From positions 1 to 7,679 of the forward strand of contig CAYWMP010000239.1 in assembly GCA_964459445.1 (NCBI GenBank): a DNA stretch of 7,679 bases, given 5' to 3'. The notes under the pieces are model-generated. The model saw only the letters and a program-made list of their open reading frames with translations. It did not search any database and was not told the DNA's origin. Below are positions 1 to 4,986 of this stretch, one piece after another. Position 1 is the stretch's first letter. Every line of letters begins with the position of its first letter. The DNA comes from CAYWMP01 sp964459445 (GTDB taxonomy: Bacteria > Desulfobacterota > DSM-4660 > Desulfatiglandales > HGW-15). A program made the translations under genes and the position numbers.

Positions 1-113
1 CCTTTCAGGTAGTTATGGAACATAATGGCGCATAAGTAGGAAACTCGGGCTAGGAAGGCAAGAAATAGAAAGGCACCTATCAATATGCCCACCTGATAGA
101 AAACAAATTCCAT
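1..113 (-). CDS. Unidentified membrane protein, N-terminal part (runs off left edge)
   Basis: An open frame starts at ATG (113-111) and continues for 37 codons without a stop to the window edge. On the minus strand a GGAGG lies nine bases before the ATG, a good ribosome binding site. The N-terminus (MEFVFYQVGILIGAFL...) is strongly hydrophobic over about residues 3-22, followed by Arg23, so it is probably a membrane anchor or first transmembrane helix. The gene diverges from the phosphodiester glycosidase across about 60 bases, so the two promoters must share that gap. I do not recognise the family, and too little is present to assign one. The frame, ribosome site and hydrophobic start are seen; that this is a real gene is inferred. 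Confidence 0.55.
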   Translation of the reverse strand, partial: MEFVFYQVGILIGAFLFLAFLARVSYLCAIMFHNYLK

Positions 114-175
114 GATAACATGCCTCCAAGCTTAGCACCAATCAATCAATACTTAGCCACAAGGAGTCTTTTGAG

Positions 176-994
176 ATGCGCAACTTTATTCTTCTTATCT
201 TAACGACAATCGTTTTGACAACAGAAGCATATGGCTCCTGGACAACACTTGCTCCTGGAATGGAGCTTGGGTCGTTCGCCGCTAACAAACCGAGTCCGGT
301 CGGTGATTTGCGGATTACCATCTTGCGAATCGACCCGAAGCTCTGGGAACTAGTGTTGATCGGCAAGAGCTGGAACGGTGAGTCTGAGAATCTAACTGCG
401 AGAGATTGGTGCGAAAAACACAAACTCACGGCGGCAATCAATGCAGGAATGTTCGGTGCTGACCATACGACGCATGTCGGGTACCTTGGTTCAAAAGGGC
501 ATGTGAACAGCGGCCACGTGAACAAATACATGTCGGTTGCCGCATTCGACCCTAAGAGGAGAAAAGGTCTCCCCGAATTCGGGATTTTCGACCTGGATGA
601 TCCCAGTGTCACAATGGACACCATCCTTGGCGACTTCTTTTCGGTAGTCCAGAATCTACGTTTGATCAAGAGGCCAGGCGAGAATCGATGGAGTCAGCAG
701 GACAAGATGTGGAGTGAGGCAGCCCTGGGTGAGGATAGTTCTGGCAGGGTACTCTTTATATTTTCCAGGTCGCCGTTTACCATGCACGACTTTAACCGGG
801 AACTACTATCGCTAGGGATTGGCCTTGTTGCCGCACAGCATTTGGAAGGTGGACCGGAGGCCCAACTTTACCTGCGGATTGGAAATGTGACGCATGAAAT
901 GTTTGGGAGCTACGAAACGTCCTTCCGAGAGAACGACGGGAATGCGGCTCCTTGGCCTATCCCTAACGTACTCGGTGTTCGTCCGAGGCCGTAG
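176..994 (+). CDS. Secreted phosphodiester glycosidase family protein (NAGPA/DUF2233-like)
   Basis: 272 residues. AAGGAG (161-166) lies nine bases before the ATG and supports this start. Residues 1-20 form a Sec-type signal peptide (hydrophobic core LLILTTIVL, likely cleavage after AYG); no lipobox Cys is present, so a soluble periplasmic or secreted protein is expected. Family signatures are AINAGMF (87-93), a central WSEAALGEDSSGRVLFIFS region (about 179-197), LEGGPEAQLYL (223-233) and the closing PIPNVLGVRPR (261-271). These are the conserved blocks of the phosphodiester glycosidase domain related to the mammalian uncovering enzyme NAGPA, which cleaves sugar phosphodiesters. The bacterial substrate is unknown; envelope or exopolymer sugar phosphodiesters are a guess. 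The length suits a single-domain member. It stands alone, with decayed transposon sequence downstream and a divergent membrane gene upstream. Confidence 0.88.
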   Translation: MRNFILLILTTIVLTTEAYGSWTTLAPGMELGSFAANKPSPVGDLRITILRIDPKLWELVLIGKSWNGESENLTARDWCEKHKLTAAINAGMFGADHTTHVGYLGSKGHVNSGHVNKYMSVAAFDPKRRKGLPEFGIFDLDDPSVTMDTILGDFFSVVQNLRLIKRPGENRWSQQDKMWSEAALGEDSSGRVLFIFSRSPFTMHDFNRELLSLGIGLVAAQHLEGGPEAQLYLRIGNVTHEMFGSYETSFRENDGNAAPWPIPNVLGVRPRP

Positions 995-1111
995 GTGGCT
1001 AAGCCATGCACCCGATCGCTTTCCCGCTATGTTCGTTCCTCACTTCGCTGCAAAGCGGCGGGTGATGGCAACCGTTGGCCGCAGAGAAGCGATGAACGTG
1101 AATGGGGGTGA
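995..1111. other. Spacer after glycosidase gene, no gene seen
   Basis: No convincing coding frame or terminator was found here. A weak 7-bp inverted repeat, ATCGCTT (1015-1021) with AAGCGAT (1087-1093), encloses GC-rich sequence. It could be the end structure of the transposase remnant next to it, but it is too short to claim. The open frames crossing this stretch are run-ons from the glycosidase's second frame and from the transposase fragment. Confidence 0.4.
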
Positions 1112-1431
1112 AATCTTTGATCTTGACAAATGAGCCAATTGATTGCTTAAGACATTGAGCCTTTGTCTTAGCTTGTTGTCCCGCTCAAGCCTCTTTTGCA
1201 GCCTGCTTCTGGCCCGGCTGACTGCGCTATAGTCTGTTCCTCTTAGAAGTCTGCCGATTTCAGGCTGGGTTATCCGGCAGAATCGATAAAGCAATTCCAT
1301 CAGCATGGCTCTTTCTGTAGAGTTTTTCCCTCTCCGACAGATCTCATCCCTTTTCTCACCGGTAAAACGTCAGAGTGTTGGTTCCAAAGCAACTTGAAAA
1401 GGAGGTCACAGTCTAATAGGATTTCTTCATA
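1112..1431 (-). pseudogene. C-terminal fragment of a REP-associated tyrosine (Y1/RAYT) transposase
   Basis: Reading on minus, the frame from about 1350 down to 1112 gives KRDEICRRGKNSTERA, then CRITQPEIGRLL, YSAVSRARSRLQKRL and a last LSRSKI. This is the C-terminal DnaA-like helix-turn-helix region of Y1/RAYT transposases, with its typical EIG-LL-YSAVS pattern. Upstream the likeness continues in another frame (EEILLDCDLLFKLL...DVLPVRK). The two frames join at the A-run (T4 at 1351-1354 on plus), where one added base would restore VRKRDEIC; this is a frameshift. The catalytic HxH and Tyr part is absent and there is no start with a ribosome site, so it is a dead fragment. The open frame continues past the likely original end to 1040. 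It lies head to head with the N-terminal fragment at 1429-1573. Family assignment rests on motif memory, not a search. Confidence 0.6.
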
Positions 1432-1573
1432 GCAAGCCAGGCAAGACCAGATGTTCCCGGAGCCCCTGCAACATGTCATGGGCCGGGGAATTGAAGGAAA
1501 AAATATATTTGTCAATGAGAAAGACCGCGTGCAATTTCTTGCACGCTTAGCTGATCTGTCTTCAGTGTCCTGA
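1429..1573 (+). pseudogene. N-terminal fragment of a REP-associated tyrosine (Y1/RAYT) transposase
   Basis: On plus, codons from 1432 read ASQARPDVPGA. After skipping one extra C in the C4 run (1463-1466) the frame continues LQHVMGRGIEGKNIFVNEKD and then RVQFLARLADLS, ending at TGA 1571-1573. This matches the start of RAYT/Y1 transposases (pattern xRQARxDxPGxLxHVxxRGIExxxIFxxxxDRxxFLxRL). The expected start codon position reads ATA (1429-1431) instead of ATG. The next conserved element, the HxH metal site of the NHFHLLL type, does not follow in any frame I checked. It is therefore a truncated remnant with a frameshift and a lost start. Its 5' edge meets the 5' edge of the minus-strand C-terminal fragment, which suggests an inversion and deletion inside one former element. 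Confidence 0.65.
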
Positions 1574-1782
1574 CTGTGTGGGAATCATTACGGCAAGAGC
1601 GAGGAAGTGCAGGTCCTGAGGTTTCATTTTTGATGAAGAATGAGCAGTCATTGCATTTTCCCCCGAGGATCATTGGAGATGAGAAAAGCGAATGGCGGAC
1701 ACCAAACGGCATGTCTAAAATGTATCTGGATGGCTCTGTTGCAGGGGTAAGTGGCTGAAATCCTTTAGGGTAGGGGAAGCAA
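1574..1782. other. Region without recognisable gene
   Basis: A 60-codon plus frame (1576-1758) and a 101-codon minus frame (1512-1817) cross this stretch. Neither has a ribosome binding site or any family pattern I recognise, and the minus frame runs through the palindromic repeat. It lies between the transposase fragment and the end of zupT and is probably decayed insertion or intergenic sequence. Confidence 0.5.
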
Positions 1783-1807
1783 GGCAGGCCTGCCTGCGGC
1801 AGGCAGG
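1783..1807. repeat. Overlapping GC-rich palindromes (CCTGCC/GGCAGG units)
   Basis: Two palindromes overlap. GGCAGGCCTGCC (1783-1794) is a perfect 12-bp palindrome. CCTGCCTGC (1789-1797) and GCAGGCAGG (1799-1807) are perfect 9-bp arms around one base. It lies 36 bases past the zupT stop. No T-run follows on either strand, so it is a structured dispersed-repeat type sequence rather than a clear intrinsic terminator, though it could block exonucleases at the zupT mRNA end. Confidence 0.7.
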
Positions 1808-1843
1808 GATCGGCCAAAATCGGCGTTCTGAAATTGCCTCGGT

Positions 1844-2647
1844 TTAGAGGAATAGAAGGAGGCTCAAGGCCATAACGGCCATACCGGCAATCAGGCCGTA
1901 AATGGCCATATGTCCTTGCCCGTACTCTTTGGCGGTGGGCAACAACTCATCAAGGGATATAAACACCATGATGCCGGCGACGCCGGCAAATAGAAACCCG
2001 AAGACGCCTTGTGAAAAAAAGGGCCTGAGAATCGTATAGCCCAAAAGTGCTCCAACCGGTTCCGAGACGCCGGAAAGGAATGAGAGCCAGAATGCCTTGT
2101 TCTTGCTCCCCGTGGAGAAATAGATAGGAACCGAAACGGATACCCCTTCCGGGATATTGTGGATGGCAATGGCAACCGCAATGGCGATTCCGATACCCGG
2201 ATCTGAGAGGGCGCCAAAAAAAGTGGCGAGGCCTTCCGGAAAATTATGGATGGCGATGGCCAATGCTGTAAAGAGCCCCATCCGCATGAGACGTGTTTCC
2301 TGCCCTACCGTGGTTTGCATTTCTTCTATAGCGTGTGCTTCATGGGGATTTTCATATTCGGGGATGAGACGGTCTATGACCCCAATGATGATGATTCCTG
2401 AAAAAAAGGCGCCTCCCGTTATCCATGTCCCCGCGATATCGCCGTGGACCTCGACGAGGGCACCTTTGGCCTTTACGAAAATCTCGATCATTGACACATA
2501 GATCATAACCCCCGCTGAAAAACCGAGGGAGATTGAAAGGAATGCCTTGTTCGTGCGTTTTGAGAAGAAGGCGATTGCACTGCCTATCCCCGTGGATAAA
2601 CCTGCAAAGGCCGTCAGTGCGAATGCGAACAAAACATTTTGAGTCAT
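1844..2647 (-). CDS. zupT: ZIP-family divalent metal transporter ZupT
   Basis: 267 residues from ATG 2647-2645, with GGAG four bases before it. The open frame extends upstream to 2812, but those extra 55 codons overlap the end of rnd, lack family likeness and are left out. The product is an inner-membrane importer of Zn(II) and other divalent metals. It is hydrophobic throughout with about eight helices. Signature metal-site motifs are HNFPEG (134-139) and HNIPEG (163-168) in helices 4 and 5. The tail follows E. coli ZupT closely (AGVAGIMVFISLDELLP near 221-237, then GLIAGMAVMALSL near 251-263). A short loop at about 98-116 carries two His (PHEAHA) and acidic residues, the usual variable metal-rich loop. 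It lies 157 bases downstream of rnd on the same strand; co-transcription is possible, but no shared function is evident. I found no convincing Zur or other operator. Confidence 0.95.
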   Translation of the reverse strand: MTQNVLFAFALTAFAGLSTGIGSAIAFFSKRTNKAFLSISLGFSAGVMIYVSMIEIFVKAKGALVEVHGDIAGTWITGGAFFSGIIIIGVIDRLIPEYENPHEAHAIEEMQTTVGQETRLMRMGLFTALAIAIHNFPEGLATFFGALSDPGIGIAIAVAIAIHNIPEGVSVSVPIYFSTGSKNKAFWLSFLSGVSEPVGALLGYTILRPFFSQGVFGFLFAGVAGIMVFISLDELLPTAKEYGQGHMAIYGLIAGMAVMALSLLLFL

Positions 2648-2804
2648 GATACTCCAATGAGGTAACAATTTAACTATCTTTGACAGGATAACCCTGGCCC
2701 AGACCGGGTTTCCTGCAATGAAATGAACCCCGTTGTTGCAGAACCACTCAACTATCGCAGTCGTCAGGCACTGATAAGTTATGCATGCGGGCCATTTTGC
2801 TATA
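2648..2804. other. rnd-zupT intergenic gap
   Basis: 157 bases lie between the rnd stop and the chosen zupT start. On minus it stays open in the zupT frame, but the translation has no family match. No intrinsic terminator (hairpin plus T-run) is visible after rnd, so read-through into zupT is plausible. I could not identify a convincing promoter. Confidence 0.4.
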
Positions 2805-3977
2805 TTATGCAACTACGGGGTGAACGCACCAAGCAAGGTCCTTGAGCAGGGCGCAAAGCTCCCGCCCAAAGACCTGCCTCTGCCATTTTCTCATGCCATC
2901 GATACCTTCCAGGTCCCGCGGCGCTTTGGGATTTGCTATGGCCAAGGCTTGAATTCGGGCATTTGCGCATAGGATTGCGGGATCTAAATCAAGTGCGGAG
3001 GCGCGTTTTTCACGCCACTCTTTGAGGACTCTCACTCTCTTTGCCACCCTATGTCCCAGGGGTTTTGAAGATTTCGAAGGATAAACAGGAAGTCTCTTCT
3101 CCGGCATGTCATGGGCTTTTTGAATTCTCTGCAGCAAGGAGCGTCCAACCCTTTCGATCTGCGCCGGGGTCATGCCCTTAATATGCTTCAATTGGTTGAC
3201 CGTCAGAGGCTTTCGCTCCACAATTTCCTTGATCGTAACGTTGCCGATGACCTTAAAGGGGGGGAGGTTTCGACGTCGGGCGAGACGATCGCGATACTGG
3301 AGAATAGCCTCCAGAACCGCTAAACTCAGAGGATCGAACCGCCTCGCTCCCTTGAATCTCATAAAAAGGGGATTGCCGTCCTGCGAGTTTTCATGGCGCA
3401 CCATACTAAGAATTCCACACTCCTCTTCCACACAAAAGAGCCGTCCTTTGATCAGTAGCTCCTCCTTCAAATCCTGGGCAAGCGTGATCAGATGACAAGC
3501 GTCCTCCACAGCGTATGAGAGCATGGCCGAAGGCAACGGTCTTTTTGACCAATCCTTCTTTTGGTATTTTTTCTTTATGCTTATGCCCAGTCTATCCTGC
3601 AAAAGATTCGCAAGACCCGTCTCCTTTATCCCCAGAAATCTGGCTGCGATTTGGGTATCAAAAAGCGAATGGACCTGGATGCCGAAATCCCTGTGCAAGG
3701 AACGGATGTCATAGTCCGCGCCATGAAAGATTTTTTGAATTCGGGGATCCTTGAATATCGGCAGCAAAGGCGAAAGGTTCTTCAGTGTAAGGGGGTCCAC
3801 AATGAAATTCTGAAAGCGTGTCGATATCTGAATAAGGCATACCTTCTCCTTGTAGTGAAACATGGAATCGGCTTCAAGATCCACGCCTATCGCAAGCTCC
3901 GCCTTAAGATCATGCGCAAGACGTTTCAGATCCGCTCGCTTTTCCACGAGCGCGTATGAAGGGTTACCCTGTTCCAT
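2805..3977 (-). CDS. rnd: Ribonuclease D
   Basis: 390 residues from ATG 3977-3975. An upstream in-frame GTG at 4025-4023 would add 16 residues, but it has no ribosome site and lies inside a repeat arm, so the ATG is preferred; its own ribosome site (AAAAGG, about 12 bases away) is weak. RNase D is a cytoplasmic 3'-5' exoribonuclease that trims tRNA and other stable RNA 3' ends. The DEDDy catalytic set is visible: Asp33 and Glu35 in VDLEAD, Asp90 in HGADYD, Tyr155 and Asp159 in YAVEDA. Downstream are two HRDC-type helical regions, about 212-290 (DPLSLAVLEAILQYRD...) and about 310-385. Length and domain order match E. coli RNase D (375 residues, two HRDC domains). It is first in a minus-strand pair with zupT. 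All catalytic residues are intact. Confidence 0.93.
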   Translation of the reverse strand: MEQGNPSYALVEKRADLKRLAHDLKAELAIGVDLEADSMFHYKEKVCLIQISTRFQNFIVDPLTLKNLSPLLPIFKDPRIQKIFHGADYDIRSLHRDFGIQVHSLFDTQIAARFLGIKETGLANLLQDRLGISIKKKYQKKDWSKRPLPSAMLSYAVEDACHLITLAQDLKEELLIKGRLFCVEEECGILSMVRHENSQDGNPLFMRFKGARRFDPLSLAVLEAILQYRDRLARRRNLPPFKVIGNVTIKEIVERKPLTVNQLKHIKGMTPAQIERVGRSLLQRIQKAHDMPEKRLPVYPSKSSKPLGHRVAKRVRVLKEWREKRASALDLDPAILCANARIQALAIANPKAPRDLEGIDGMRKWQRQVFGRELCALLKDLAWCVHPVVA

Positions 3978-4016
3978 AAACTCAAAAAACCTTTTTTGAT
4001 TCCTTTTTTGAAATAG

Positions 4017-4247
4017 TTCCGCCACAAAGTCACGAAGACACCAAGATTGGTTCTGGGTGCAAAGGTTCCCCGTTCAAGGTTGGTAATTAGCGGTTTGAAT
4101 ACGGAAGGTAAGGCCAGTGCTAAGGTTCAGAATGACTCAATCTCAACCTCAGCCTGGACCGCAACCTTTGAACCTTGAACCCTGAACCTTTTAACCTGTT
4201 TTAAGATTCATTTTCCTTCTTTGTGCCTTTGTAACTTGGTGGCTGAA
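4017..4247. repeat. Nested imperfect inverted repeat (MITE-like or dispersed hairpin element)
   Basis: The outer arms are 4017-4050 (TTCCGCCACAAAGTCACG...) and 4215-4247, whose reverse complement reads TTCAGCCACCAAGTTACA.... They match at most positions over about 32 bases. Inner arms are 4061-4083 and 4171-4191: AACCTTGAACGGGGAACC as reverse complement of the left, AACCTTGAACCCTGAACC on the right. The centre (4084-4170) contains further AAGGTT/AACCT units. No coding frame is supported. The left arm reaches to within 40 bases of the rnd start. A structured non-autonomous element or dispersed repeat is the likely identity; no target-site duplication was established. Confidence 0.65.
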
Positions 4248-4388
4248 ACGTCACCCTACGTTGAATTGTGTTTCGGGCAATGTATTATGATAAAGTCACG
4301 ATTATGACAAGAGGAATTTGTAAGAGGCATTGCCTGTTTCTCGGGTAATTGGGAAATGCATCAAAATGACACCGCCTGACCTTTGTTC
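4248..4388. other. Spacer upstream of dodecin promoter
   Basis: No gene, RNA or clear regulatory element is recognised here. ATTATGA occurs twice (4274-4280 and 4302-4308), a short direct repeat that may be chance. With the repeat before it and the promoter and leader after it, this makes a gene-free stretch of nearly 500 bases between the rnd and dodecin genes. Confidence 0.35.
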
Positions 4389-4417
4389 TTGACCTGCCCC
4401 AACGGGCCTTATATGCT
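4389..4417 (+). promoter_or_regulatory. Sigma70-type promoter for the dodecin gene
   Basis: A -35 box TTGACC (4389-4394) and a -10 box TATGCT (4412-4417) are separated by exactly 17 bases. They match five and four of six consensus positions. Transcription would begin near 4424, giving a leader of about 45 bases. Confidence 0.6.
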
Positions 4418-4468
4418 AACAAAAAAGGCCTTTCAACGTTAACCCCATTAAAGCAAAGGAGGAGGGAT

Positions 4469-4678
4469 ATGGCCGGGAGTACGTACAAAATTATCGAACT
4501 TGTGGGAACCAGTGATAACTCTTGGGAAGAGGCCGCTCGAACCGCTGTAGAAACGGCGGGAGAGAGCTTGAAGGATCTAAGAATAGCGGAGATCACCAAA
4601 CTCGATGTGACCATTGAAGAGGGAAAGCTCAGGTTCTTTAGGGCCAGACTCAATGTATCCTTCAAATACCAAAGGTAA
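4469..4678 (+). CDS. Dodecin family protein lacking the usual flavin-stacking Trp
   Basis: 69 residues with a very strong ribosome site, AAGGAGG (4456-4462), six bases before the ATG. The sequence shows the dodecin pattern: beta strand YKIIELVGTS (6-15), a helix SWEEAARTAVETAGESL (18-34), then strands LRIAEITKLDV (37-47) and KLRFFRARLNVSFKY (53-67). Dodecins assemble as hollow dodecamers that bind flavins in the cytoplasm. In well-studied members an LRWFEV segment supplies the Trp that stacks on the isoalloxazine, and a YQV segment supplies a Gln. Here the same places read LRIAEI (Ile39) and FRA (Arg58). It may thus bind another ligand or bind flavin weakly; this W-less form may be a subfamily. 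It is a monocistronic unit with its own promoter and terminator. Confidence 0.9.
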   Translation: MAGSTYKIIELVGTSDNSWEEAARTAVETAGESLKDLRIAEITKLDVTIEEGKLRFFRARLNVSFKYQR

Positions 4679-4682
4679 TACT

Positions 4683-4712
4683 CGATAAGACCAATCTCAT
4701 ACTTTCTTATCG
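4683..4712 (+). other. Perfect 8-bp hairpin just after the dodecin stop
   Basis: CGATAAGA (4683-4690) and TCTTATCG (4705-4712) are perfect inverted repeats around a 14-base loop. It begins five bases after the stop codon and ends two bases before the terminator stem. It could protect or process the mRNA 3' end; no function is proven. Confidence 0.5.
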
Positions 4713-4713
4713 A

Positions 4714-4772
4714 CCCGGAGGCTGCCGCAATGCCTAAATCGTTTTATGCTGCTGTGCCCTCCGGGTTTTTTT
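4714..4772 (+). terminator. Intrinsic terminator of the dodecin gene
   Basis: CCCGGAGG (4714-4721) pairs with CCTCCGGG (4758-4765), and a run of seven T (4766-4772) follows at once. The loop is unusually long, 36 bases, with no strong inner stem that I could draw, but the GC-rich stem plus T-run is a classic rho-independent signal. Confidence 0.75.
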
Positions 4773-4986
4773 GTCCTATCATTATGCCTACCTTACAACG
4801 TGACAAGTCTGACCATCCCTGATTTCCTTTGACGCCCTGGTCATTCGCTTCGATGAACCGAATCGCAACCCATCATGACGGATTGCAGTTTTCGCAACTA
4901 TGGCTTCTGCTGTCGCCTCTGATAGAGGATTCCTATAGAACAGGGCAAATAAGGCAGATTAAAGAGGGGCGGCAAGTTGCAGGGCT
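4773..4986. other. Convergent intergenic gap, no gene seen
   Basis: This lies between the dodecin terminator and the 3' end of the polyferredoxin gene. A plus frame of 69 codons (4829-5038) has no ribosome site and overlaps the polyferredoxin end. A tiny hairpin CCTCT-GAT-AGAGG (4916-4928) has no T-run on either strand. No terminator for the minus-strand operon was found. Confidence 0.4.

Noticed and set aside
142..669. 175-codon minus frame across the glycosidase gene
   Set aside because: It is antisense to a protein with signal peptide and family motifs and has no family pattern of its own.
1015..1093. Possible element end (ATCGCTT/AAGCGAT inverted repeat)
   Set aside because: Seven-base arms separated by 65 bases are expected by chance, and no further pairing supports them.
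1512..1817. 101-codon minus frame and 60-codon plus frame (1576-1758)
   Set aside because: They run through a transposase remnant and a palindromic repeat and lack ribosome sites and recognisable domains.
2648..2812. 55-codon N-terminal extension of the zupT frame
   Set aside because: It overlaps the rnd end, has no good ribosome site at 2812, and is not hydrophobic like a ZIP N-terminus. ATG 2647 with GGAG gives the normal length.
3978..4025. GTG start for rnd adding 16 residues
   Set aside because: There is no ribosome binding site before it and it falls in the arm of an inverted repeat. The Lys/Arg/Phe-rich extension is not part of the family core.
4285..4665. 126-codon minus frame over dodecin
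   Set aside because: It is antisense to a clear dodecin with promoter and ribosome site. The translation shows no family likeness.
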